DNA of 5,887 nucleotides from B13-G4 sp030606805 (GTDB lineage Bacteria; Desulfobacterota; Desulfobacteria; Desulfobacterales; ETH-SRB1), in the NCBI GenBank assembly GCA_030606805.1, contig JAUWFS010000205.1, forward strand, positions 1 to 5,887, written 5' to 3'. The notes below the pieces were generated by a model that worked only from the letters and a program-made list of their open reading frames with translations, made no database searches and was not told the DNA's origin. Each line of letters begins with the position of its first letter. Position 1 is the first letter of the stretch. Shown one piece after another: positions 1 through 4,702 of this stretch. Both the position numbers and the translations under genes were made by a program.

Positions 1-266
1 GGTTTGAATCGGTGCAGTCGATGGCGCAGGTTCTCAGCAGCGAGAATCAAAAACTGCTTAAAATCATAAAGGATCAAAAACCGGCATCTTTAAAAGAGCT
101 TGAACTTATATCAGGCAGAAAACGCGGCAACCTGTCCAGGACATTAAGTACAATGTCGCGATACGGGATAATTGATCTGGTCAAACAAAAAAACCGAGCG
201 GTGAAGCCGATTCTAAGGGCAACAGATTTTAAAGTTGAGTTTGGGCTAAATATTGCGGCAAGGTAA
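1..266 (+). CDS. HVO_A0114-type winged-helix DNA-binding protein, 3' part (5' end outside window)
   Basis: The frame is open from base 3 and gives about 87 residues before the TAA at 264-266, so the gene starts upstream of the window. A GTG at 12 is an internal valine rather than a convincing start, because no ribosome binding site precedes it and family members carry a conserved F-E-S segment just before it, seen here at bases 3-11. The protein begins near the helix preceding the winged HTH. An HTH follows (K-P-A-S-L-K-E-L..., then the recognition helix R-G-N-L-S-R-T-L), and a basic wing leads to a short beta strand at the C-terminus. Proteins of this type are small MarR-like regulators, and many are the antitoxin-like partner of a DUF6516-type gene placed just upstream; that partner would lie outside this window, so the pairing is inference. 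Alternatively it is a stand-alone MarR-like regulator. Confidence 0.75.
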   Translation, partial: FESVQSMAQVLSSENQKLLKIIKDQKPASLKELELISGRKRGNLSRTLSTMSRYGIIDLVKQKNRAVKPILRATDFKVEFGLNIAAR

Positions 267-686
267 GAAGGCCGGTAGTGTGCCAGCATTCCTACCGCGA
301 CCTATATCCGTCCTATTGACGTTTCCATAGTCCTCACAAGTTTAAAAGTTGAATACGTCCCCTATAGGCCTTTTCTCTCAAACAAACTGGCGGTTAGTCC
401 AATTATACCTCGGAAGGCCACAAATTGCGCTTTTTTCGGTGAGCAATAAACCAGAAAAAATACATGTCTGCGATTTCCCCAAAAGACCAAAAATAAAAGT
501 TGAGATGTAAAGGAATAAGTAACTGAATCCAAAATTCGATTGGTTACTCTTGAAGATACCCCCCGGAAAGATGGTGATATATGTATCCTCCCCTGGAAAG
601 ACTTTATTACGAACCTGTGGCAGGATGCATATGTATGATAATATCCCTAAACGCTTGCCCCGCAATGCGAGGCTTTTCGCTGTCAC

Positions 687-730
687 AAAAAAAACCTGGC
701 GGTAAAGCCTTACTCTGCTCGCCGGTTTTT
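687..730. terminator. Two-sided rho-independent terminator-like hairpin
   Basis: The left arm AAAAACC-T-GGCG (690-701) pairs with the right arm CGCC-GGTTTTT (720-730), giving 11 bp with one bulged T at 697 and an 18-nt loop. The T run at 726-730 serves the plus strand. The A run at 687-694 gives eight T residues after the stem when read on the minus strand, which is the stronger direction. No clear gene ends next to it on either side, so its function is uncertain; it may be a leftover of a lost gene. Confidence 0.35.
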
Positions 731-866
731 CATGGGTCGTGCTTTTCTATGAGCATTATACTGAACTTAAAAATTGCCGGCTTTATTTTTTTATTAGGTT
801 CAGCACTCGCTTCTGCTTACCTGTTTCTTTAACTTCCATACCCTCTTGGATTTTTGCTAATTAAAC

Positions 867-883
867 AACAAGGGTCAAAGGCA
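867..883 (+). repeat. 17-bp direct repeat, left copy
   Basis: AACAAGGGTCAAAGGCA occurs here and again, identically and on the same strand, at 5689-5705 in the last codons of the transposase gene. A 17-bp exact match is not expected by chance in a window this size. Homology stops abruptly on both sides. It could be the native 3' terminus of a REP-associated transposase unit, or an uninterrupted version of the site into which the group II intron inserted. Confidence 0.7.
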
Positions 884-921
884 GATCCCATCTCCCTATG
901 TCAAAATATGAAGGAACGTCC

Positions 922-945
922 CATAAATGCCTCCATAAATGCCTT
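922..945. repeat. Tandem 12-bp duplication
   Basis: CATAAATGCCTC (922-933) is followed immediately by CATAAATGCCTT (934-945), 11 of 12 identical. It sits just after GGAACGTCCC (913-922), itself a near palindrome. This is non-coding and probably reflects replication slippage. Confidence 0.7.
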
Positions 946-960
946 CAACTATATTAATCT

Positions 961-986
961 GACAGGATAACAGGATACACAAGATA
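961..986. repeat. Three short tandem units of the ACAGGATA type
   Basis: GACAGGATA, ACAGGATA and CACAAGATA follow each other without gaps. Runs of this ACAGGAT(T/A) type are familiar from intergenic DNA of environmental bacterial genomes, but I know of no established function for them. No gene is associated with the run here. Confidence 0.55.
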
Positions 987-1040
987 TTATTTATTTTGAG
1001 CCGCAGAATATCTAAGGGTGAATTCAAATTGCCCCCTCTT

Positions 1041-1117
1041 TGGCAAATATTTGAGCCATTTTTTGGCTTGATTTTGCGCCTATTTTGTAATAAACAATTT
1101 GATGTACTTTTTAGCCA
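1041..1117. promoter_or_regulatory. Candidate antitoxin operator: repeated AGCCA/TGGCT half-sites
   Basis: Upstream of the antitoxin gene, TGGC (1041-1044), AGCCA (1054-1058), TGGCT (1064-1068) and AGCCA (1113-1117) alternate in orientation. The central pair forms a perfect inverted repeat with a 5-T spacer. Ribbon-helix-helix antitoxins usually repress their own operon by binding spaced short half-sites, which makes this a reasonable guess. The copy at 1113 sits just before the ribosome binding site. No clean -35/-10 pair could be fixed. Confidence 0.25.
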
Positions 1118-1135
1118 TAAAAGGAGGCGTAAAAT

Positions 1136-1393
1136 ATGCAATCAAATTTACAACCTAAAAAAGCCAGACTTAATGTTCAAATCTCTTCTGAACTTAAAAA
1201 CAAACTTTACCAGCTATCCGCTTTTCAAGGCAAAAAAGTTTCTTCCCTGGTTCGAGAATCGATTGAAGAAAAGCTAAAACAAATTGATAAAAAGATATTT
1301 GAAGAAAAAATGAAGTGTGCCTATCAGGAGTTGGCGCAGGAAAATCTGAAAATTTCAGAGGATTTCAAATACGTTGATACCGAAAATCTTTAA
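1136..1393 (+). CDS. Ribbon-helix-helix antitoxin of a MazF-type toxin
   Basis: This 85-residue protein should neutralise the MazF-like toxin encoded next and repress the operon. The N-terminus reads as a CopG/MetJ-type ribbon-helix-helix. The DNA-contacting strand is around residues 10-16 (A-R-L-N-V-Q-I), helix 1 around 17-29, a turn at G32-K34, and helix 2 around 35-48 (V-S-S-L-V-R-E-S-I-E-E-K-L). The charged tail from about residue 50, ending I-S-E-D-F-K-Y-V-D-T-E-N-L, matches the disordered toxin-wrapping tail of such antitoxins, with phenylalanine where tryptophan is often found. The start at 1136 is fixed by a near-perfect Shine-Dalgarno AAAGGAGG at 1120-1127, eight bases upstream. The TAA stop (1391-1393) lies inside the left copy of a 9-bp direct repeat that flanks an inserted element. 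It is MazE-like in role, not in the AbrB fold of E. coli MazE. Confidence 0.85.
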   Translation: MQSNLQPKKARLNVQISSELKNKLYQLSAFQGKKVSSLVRESIEEKLKQIDKKIFEEKMKCAYQELAQENLKISEDFKYVDTENL

Positions 1394-1460
1394 TGAAAGA
1401 CCTTTGCATAATCCAGGAATTGACCCAAAATGAGGGTTGTGCAAAAGTCTCCTTTAATGA
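1388..1460. mobile_element. 55-bp miniature inverted-repeat element with 9-bp target duplication
   Basis: Between antitoxin and toxin, CTTTAATGA occurs at 1388-1396 and again at 1452-1460. The 55 bp between them (1397-1451) begin with AAGACCTTTGCATAATCC and end with GGGTTGTGCAAAAGTCTC. The reverse complement of that end, GAGACTTTTGCACAACCC, matches the left end at 14 of 18 positions, all four differences being transitions. Terminal inverted repeats plus a short flanking direct repeat are the hallmark of a DDE-transposon-derived miniature element. It encodes nothing and can fold into one long hairpin in RNA. I do not assign the parental insertion-sequence family; the 9-bp duplication and the GAGAC-type end are the clues for that. 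The antitoxin stop codon and toxin ribosome binding site were both preserved. Confidence 0.8.
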
Positions 1461-1469
1461 GGTGAACTT

Positions 1470-1826
1470 ATGTCTGTTATTCAAGTTAAGCGAGGCGATA
1501 TCCATTATGCGAATCTTGATCCGGTTGTGGGAAGGGAAACAGGCAAAACCAGGCCTGTGCTTGTGATTCAAAACGACATCGGCAATATGCACTCACCAAC
1601 TACCATTGTGGCCGTAATCACTGAATATTCAGAAAAAAAAGCATCCTATCCCATCTGCGTTGCCATCAAGAAGGGGAATGGTCTTAAAAAAGATTCAGTT
1701 GTTAATTTATCCCAGATTAGAACCATTGACAAAAACAGGCTGATTACTCCAAAATCAGGCACACTCCCAAACGATTCCATGAATAAGGTTGATAATGCAT
1801 TAAAAAACAGCTTGGCGCTGAGTTGA
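1470..1826 (+). CDS. mazF: MazF/PemK-family endoribonuclease toxin
   Basis: This 118-residue protein has the full length and all landmarks of the MazF/PemK/EndoA family, which cleaves single-stranded RNA at short sequence motifs and stops growth when unbound by antitoxin. R8-G9-D10 opens the SH3-like barrel. G25-K26-T27-R28-P29-V30-L31-V32-I33-Q34-N35-D36 follows, with R28 aligning to the catalytic arginine of Bacillus subtilis MazF. S42-P-T-T-I-V-A-V-I-T51 follows, with T51 aligning to its catalytic threonine. D-S-V-V-N-L-S-Q-I-R-T-I-D-K lies in the C-terminal half. The overall sequence is closer to the Gram-positive EndoA type than to E. coli MazF. Translation starts at ATG 1470 behind GAGGTG (1459-1464). 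A 55-bp inserted element separates it from the antitoxin, leaving a 76-nt gap. No terminator is evident after it. Confidence 0.93.
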   Translation: MSVIQVKRGDIHYANLDPVVGRETGKTRPVLVIQNDIGNMHSPTTIVAVITEYSEKKASYPICVAIKKGNGLKKDSVVNLSQIRTIDKNRLITPKSGTLPNDSMNKVDNALKNSLALS

Positions 1827-1897
1827 TTGCACTGGTGGTAACTGCTATCTCAAAAACATATTGAAATAATCAGCATACAGTTTGGAGGTTACATACG

Positions 1898-3163
1898 ATG
1901 GAAAACGCCTGTTGCAAAAATTTCATGAAGATAGATCTTGAAAGAAATCGGATTACGGCTGCAGGGCAGTCGTTCAGTGCTGCTTTATTGTTAATGGTCG
2001 TGTTTCTGTTGTTTCCGGTTCAGTCTCTTGCCGCTAATAAAGTCTTTGAACGTGAATACACCTACTCCGCAAGTGAGGCGGACAGCAAGCTCACTTGCAG
2101 GGTCATTGCACTGGAACAGGTAAAAAGGCTGCTCCTGGAGGAATTGGGAACTTACCTCCATAGTATTTCCGAGGTTAAAGATGGCGTATTGACCAAAGAC
2201 GAAATTGTTAGCCTGACTGCTGGAGTTGTTCGGAGTGAAATAATATCCGAGCATTGGGATGGAAATGTTTACCGCCTCAAGGCAAGAATAAAGGCCGACC
2301 CTGATTATGTAATCAAAGCAATTAACCTCCTGCGCAAGGATCGCCAGAAGAGCAAAGAGCTGAAGGACTCCCAGGCAAGGGCAAAGCAGTATTTGAACGA
2401 GATTGAGCGCCTGAAACAGGAATTGACCAAAACCAAAGGAGAAGCGCTTAAACGCAAGCAGATCGAATACAGCCAGGCAGTAAAAAACTTGAGCGCTGAG
2501 GACTGGTTTGAGAAGGGTTATTCTTTCCACATTTCCAATCAGTACGAGGAAGCGATAATGGCCTATACTAGGGTACTCAACATAAACCCTCGTTTCGTCA
2601 AGGCCTACAACAACAGAGGGCTCGCCTGGGCAGATAAAGGTAACTATGACAGGGCTATTACCGATTTCAACAGTGTTCTGGAGATAAACCCGCGCTATGC
2701 CATAGCCTACTACAACAGGGGGAATGTCTGGAACGACAAAGGCAACCTTGACAGGGCTATTGCTGATTACAACAAGGCTCTGGAGATAGACCCGTGTGAT
2801 GCCGAGGCCTACAACAACCGTGGGAACGCCTGGTCTAGGAAAGGGAACTATGACAGGGCTATTGCTGATTACACCAGAGCCCTTGACATAGACCCGCGCT
2901 ATGCCGCAGCCTACTACAACAGAGGGTTCGCCTGGGCCAGGAAAGGCGACAATGATCGTGCCATTGCTGATTACACCAGAGTCCTTGACATAGACCCGCG
3001 CTATGCCGCAGCTTACAACAACAGGGGTGTTTCCTGGGCCGTGAAAGGTGATCTTAAGCGGGCCCTGGCCGACGCCAGGAAAAGCCTCAGTCTGAAACCA
3101 AATGACGAAATGTATCAAAAATTTGTGGACCTTTTGAAAGCGGATATTAGGGACAAAAGATAG
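1898..3163 (+). CDS. Exported tetratricopeptide-repeat protein with six TPRs
   Basis: This is a 421-residue protein of unknown specific role, probably a periplasmic scaffold for protein-protein contacts. A basic N-region is followed by a hydrophobic core (about residues 26-42) and a likely signal peptidase site after S-L-A-A (45/46). Residues 47-150 form a globular domain I do not recognise by name; it is alpha/beta-like and rich in charged residues. Residues about 150-197 are strongly heptad-like, K/E/Q-rich coiled coil. Six uninterrupted 34-residue TPRs follow from residue 200 to 403, of the form A-Y-x-N-R-G-x-A-W-x-x-K-G-x-x-D-R-A-I-A. An 18-residue basic tail ends the protein. Start 1898 has TGGAGGT at 1883-1889; the alternative ATG at 1925 has none, although the longer start gives an unusually long signal-peptide N-region. 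It begins 71 bp after mazF, and no terminator is visible between them. Confidence 0.85.
   Translation: MENACCKNFMKIDLERNRITAAGQSFSAALLLMVVFLLFPVQSLAANKVFEREYTYSASEADSKLTCRVIALEQVKRLLLEELGTYLHSISEVKDGVLTKDEIVSLTAGVVRSEIISEHWDGNVYRLKARIKADPDYVIKAINLLRKDRQKSKELKDSQARAKQYLNEIERLKQELTKTKGEALKRKQIEYSQAVKNLSAEDWFEKGYSFHISNQYEEAIMAYTRVLNINPRFVKAYNNRGLAWADKGNYDRAITDFNSVLEINPRYAIAYYNRGNVWNDKGNLDRAIADYNKALEIDPCDAEAYNNRGNAWSRKGNYDRAIADYTRALDIDPRYAAAYYNRGFAWARKGDNDRAIADYTRVLDIDPRYAAAYNNRGVSWAVKGDLKRALADARKSLSLKPNDEMYQKFVDLLKADIRDKR
2495..3106 (+). repeat. Six 102-bp tandem units encoding TPRs
   Basis: The unit length is exactly 102 bp (34 codons). Units 4 and 5 (2798-2899 and 2900-3001), and the junctions into unit 6, share long nearly identical stretches. 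An example is GACATAGACCCGCGCTATGC in both the 4/5 and 5/6 junctions. Unit 1 and the second half of unit 6 are the most diverged. This pattern indicates recent duplication within the array and makes it a likely place for length variation between strains. Confidence 0.85.
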
Positions 3164-3212
3164 AGCGTACTTGGTTATGTGACAAAATATAAACAATAGA
3201 GGAGTAGCAACT

Positions 3213-3482
3213 ATGACAAAGACGATACTTGTAACCGACTTGAACGAAATAACGAACGTTAAGGTGTCATGTAAAAAGTGTGGTTATGCAGTGCAGTTGC
3301 CGTGCAAAATTCCTAACGGCTACAATGTGCATGATTGTCCCTCTTGCAGCAAGAGATTCCCTTTGTCAGATGAATCTGTAAAGGACTTCTTCCGTTTTTT
3401 TAGATCGTTACTCAACAATCTAAAAGACGATCCAAATTTCAAAAATATCAAGTTTGAAATCGAAACAGAAGATACCAAATAA
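3213..3482 (+). CDS. Small zinc-ribbon protein, function unknown
   Basis: This 89-residue protein is dominated by two cysteine knuckles, C20-K-K-C23 and C42-P-S-C45. The 18-residue spacing is typical of a zinc ribbon that binds one metal ion. The N-terminus before it (residues 1-16) looks like a short strand-forming segment. The C-terminal third (about 50-89) is charged, with a helix F-F-R-F-F-R-S-L-L-N-N-L that could mediate binding to a partner. There is no signal peptide, so it should be cytoplasmic. The start is supported by AGAGGAG at 3198-3204, eight bases upstream of ATG. It lies 49 bp after the TPR gene and 95 bp before the HEPN-like gene, all on the same strand. Zinc ribbons of this kind occur in regulators, RNA-binding proteins and adaptors; the sequence does not tell which. 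I recognise no specific family. Confidence 0.7.
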   Translation: MTKTILVTDLNEITNVKVSCKKCGYAVQLPCKIPNGYNVHDCPSCSKRFPLSDESVKDFFRFFRSLLNNLKDDPNFKNIKFEIETEDTK

Positions 3483-3493
3483 CTAAAATTTGA

Positions 3494-3570
3494 GGGGATA
3501 GGGCGGCCACCTGAACGCCGTTATCCGCAACGGCTTCCTCTCCAATACTTGCGGTGCTGTCTTGCGGAGG
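3494..3570 (+). promoter_or_regulatory. GC-rich structured leader of the HEPN-like gene with competing hairpins
   Basis: This 77-bp stretch has 48 G+C by hand count (about 62%) between two AT-rich genes. Hairpin A pairs GGATA (3496-3500) with TATCC (3522-3526) and GGCG (3502-3505) with CGCC (3516-3519). Hairpin B pairs GCCGTT (3517-3522) with AACGGC (3529-3534) and cannot coexist with A. CCGCAA (3525-3530) can also pair with TTGCGG at 3549-3554 or 3562-3567, and the latter overlaps the ribosome binding site (GCGGAGG, 3564-3570). No T run follows, so this is not an ordinary terminator. It could be an RNA switch or a recombination site. Confidence 0.3.
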
Positions 3571-3577
3571 ATGGTAG

Positions 3578-4048
3578 ATGGAAGATCATAATCTTTTTGA
3601 ATATGACAAATACTCTAAAGCCATGAAAAGTGGAGTGCCAGCCATGATGTTAGTACAAGCTCATCTGTTAACCGAGCACTATTTGAATCAAATAATTTCT
3701 ATATGTCTTGAGAGAGGTGAAAAGTTAATAAAAAATGGCAAGCTTTCTTATTTTCAAAAAACCTTATTGGTTGAATCTTTAGATAAAATATCTGATCGTA
3801 TAATACAAAGTCTTAAAGATTTAAACTCGATACGAAACAAGTGCGCCCACGAAATCGACAAGGATATTTCTTTGTCTGACATAGATCGTATTGGTAGAAA
3901 TTTCGGCAAGGATTTTGTTCCAAAAAGGAAAAAACATATTAACGACCATCGAAAATTATTAGGAGATATCTTAGGTTCTATTTGCGCGATGATGCTTGGC
4001 GAAATTTGCAAGTTGGAGGATGAGCTTATTAAAAACAAGAGCACATAA
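3578..4048 (+). CDS. HEPN-like protein with R-x4-H motif
   Basis: This 156-residue, all-helical, cytoplasmic protein has the signature R86-N87-K-C-A-H91 at the end of a helix. It matches the R-x4-6-H motif of HEPN domains, in which these residues form an RNase active site in many toxins, abortive-infection proteins and CRISPR effectors; other HEPN proteins are inactive helpers. The order fits a single small HEPN domain of the MltR/DUF4145-like kind. Helix about 20-46 (A-M-M-L-V-Q-A-H-L-L-T-E-H-Y-L) comes first, then a basic loop near 47-60, the motif helix 65-93, and a final helix 120-150. The usual partner, a MNT nucleotidyltransferase, is not next to it. The start at 3578 is set by GCGGAGG (3564-3570); the ATG at 3571 is in another frame. 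Coding sequence is AT-rich while its leader is GC-rich. It may be a growth-arrest or defence protein; that role is inferred from the motif only. Confidence 0.65.
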   Translation: MEDHNLFEYDKYSKAMKSGVPAMMLVQAHLLTEHYLNQIISICLERGEKLIKNGKLSYFQKTLLVESLDKISDRIIQSLKDLNSIRNKCAHEIDKDISLSDIDRIGRNFGKDFVPKRKKHINDHRKLLGDILGSICAMMLGEICKLEDELIKNKST

Positions 4049-4124
4049 CAAATCACTACCCAACACCAGAAGCAGGCAGGCTGAGACTTTAGCCGCTTCA
4101 GAGCAGGACGTAGGGCAGTTCATA
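4043..4124 (+). other. Stepped imperfect hairpin after the HEPN-like gene (attC-like, weak)
   Basis: The TAA stop sits inside ACATAAC (4043-4049), which resembles an integron inverse core (RYYYAAC). Nested inverted pairs follow: ACTACCC (4054-4060) with GGGCAGT (4113-4119, one mismatch), GAAGC (4069-4073) with GCTTC (4095-4099), and GGCT (4079-4082) with AGCC (4091-4094). The left inner arm carries an unpaired AGGCA. Bulged, stepped palindromes are typical of attC sites, but the matching GTTRRRY core at the right end is not convincing (GTTCATA at 4118-4124). No integron integrase is in the window. It may simply be a structured 5' leader for the next gene. Confidence 0.2.
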
Positions 4125-4127
4125 AAA

Positions 4128-4143
4128 CGGAGGCAATATTTTG
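4128..4143 (+). promoter_or_regulatory. Ribosome binding site fixing a TTG start
   Basis: CGGAGG at 4128-4133 lies seven bases before TTG at 4141. No ATG or GTG in that frame is placed at a suitable distance from this or any other Shine-Dalgarno. The TTG is therefore taken as the start of the next gene. Confidence 0.7.
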
Positions 4144-4659
4144 AACGAAAAAGAGGCTATTGAAAAAGCAACCGCTGATGCGTTTATCGAATTATACAAC
4201 TCTGAAAGGGGAACTTCCTTTTCAATTATTGAATATTCAGATGCCCCAGATATACGCTGCCAAGATCCAGAAGGAAATAAATTTAGTTTTGAAATTACTC
4301 TGACAGAAGATAGACCAAAAGATATACAAGCACAGCTTGGTAGGTCTGATCATAAGAGTTCGGAGTCATTAAAAAAACATCTTGAAGATGTAAAAGCCGG
4401 AAAGGCGAATCCTTTGGAAAAAGCGAGTTGTCTGCAAGGCAATGTAACAGCAATGATTGTTAGCAGAATTCAACCCAAATTGAAGAAAGACTATGGAAGT
4501 AATGTTGCTCTTGTAGTCAGAGGGGCATCATCCTCAGATTGGGACTGGGGCATAGTTATCGATCAAATAAAAGCTCAGCTTAGTTTGGACAGAAATCCAT
4601 TTGACAAAGGAATATGGATCATAACGTTTCGGAAGGATAAGATTTATAGGATTTTATAA
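4141..4659 (+). CDS. Hypothetical protein, possible PD-(D/E)xK-like fold
   Basis: I do not recognise a named family in this 172-residue soluble protein. An N-terminal helix (E3-K-E-A-I-E-K-A-T-A-D-A-F-I-E-L-Y) is followed by S33-D34-A35-P36-D37-I-R and a hairpin to F48-S-F-E51-I-T53. That order (helix with glutamates, P-D, then a strand with E-x-[basic/polar]) resembles the core of PD-(D/E)xK nucleases. Threonine stands where lysine is normal, so catalysis is uncertain. A long basic helix lies around 60-90. The second half has a strand V-T-A-M-I-V-S, an unusual S-S-D-W-D-W-G segment (about 131-137), and a closing strand G-I-W-I-I-T-F before a short C-terminus. It has its own ribosome binding site, starts with TTG, and follows the HEPN-like gene by 92 bp. 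The pair may be a defence or toxin-related unit; this is inference from context. Confidence 0.55.
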   Translation: MNEKEAIEKATADAFIELYNSERGTSFSIIEYSDAPDIRCQDPEGNKFSFEITLTEDRPKDIQAQLGRSDHKSSESLKKHLEDVKAGKANPLEKASCLQGNVTAMIVSRIQPKLKKDYGSNVALVVRGASSSDWDWGIVIDQIKAQLSLDRNPFDKGIWIITFRKDKIYRIL

Positions 4660-4680
4660 GGGAACTTAAAGAAAGAAATG

Positions 4681-4702
4681 GGGTCAAGTCTACTATTGAC
4701 CC
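4681..4702. repeat. REP-like palindrome upstream of the transposase gene
   Basis: GGGTCAA (4681-4687) and TTGACCC (4696-4702) form a perfect 7-bp stem around the 8-nt loop GTCTACTA. REP-associated tyrosine transposases are typically flanked by such short palindromes, which they bind and cut as single strands. The same heptamer recurs at 872-878, 1420-1426 (complement) and 5694-5700 in this window. Confidence 0.65.

Larger units (their letters stand above)
267..1135. other. Gene-free stretch of about 870 bp with relic-like short repeats
   Basis: No open frame here has a ribosome binding site, a recognisable domain or plausible composition. What can be seen is a set of short structures. There is a hairpin CGGTAG/CTACCG at 273-297, right after the preceding stop. 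An 8-bp palindrome CCTATAGG lies at 361-368, and an inverted pair GGCCTT/AAGGCC at 367-372 and 414-419. A stepped hairpin lies at 519-547 (GTAAC/GTTAC outside, AATC/GATT inside). Two degenerate direct copies of a C-run followed by GGAAAGA end near 570 and 602. A terminator-like hairpin lies at 687-730, and small tandem repeats lie at 922-986. The collection suggests decayed mobile or REP-like material rather than one lost gene. Confidence 0.5.

Noticed and set aside
378..686. Minus-strand frame of 102 codons in the gene-free zone
   Set aside because: No ribosome binding site, no recognisable domain, and composition typical of random frames.
687..730. Cyclic di-GMP (GEMM) riboswitch
   Set aside because: The stem with AAAGCC in the loop suggested it briefly, but the two-helix architecture and conserved core are missing; a simple terminator-like hairpin explains it better.
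581..832. Plus-strand frame of 83 codons with a hydrophobic C-terminus
   Set aside because: It spans the terminator-like hairpin at 687-730, has no Shine-Dalgarno, and the hydrophobic end comes from a T-rich run.
996..1277. Plus-strand frame overlapping the antitoxin start
   Set aside because: The overlapping frame starting at 1136 has a perfect ribosome binding site and a ribbon-helix-helix domain; this one has neither.
1365..1592. Minus-strand frame across the antitoxin-toxin gap
   Set aside because: It is antisense to the well-supported MazF gene and the inserted element, with no supporting signal.
2495..3106. CRISPR-like regular repeats
   Set aside because: The 102-bp periodicity is in frame and encodes TPRs; there are no unique spacers.
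1991..3196. Long open frame of 401 codons on the minus strand
   Set aside because: It is antisense to the TPR gene. Its openness comes from the 102-bp repeat and codon bias, its translation is a repetitive V/G-rich sequence without a domain, and the plus-strand frame has a signal peptide, TPRs and a ribosome binding site.
3571..3580. ATG at 3571 as start of the HEPN-like gene
   Set aside because: It is out of frame with the gene and directly abuts the Shine-Dalgarno; ATG 3578 has proper 7-base spacing.
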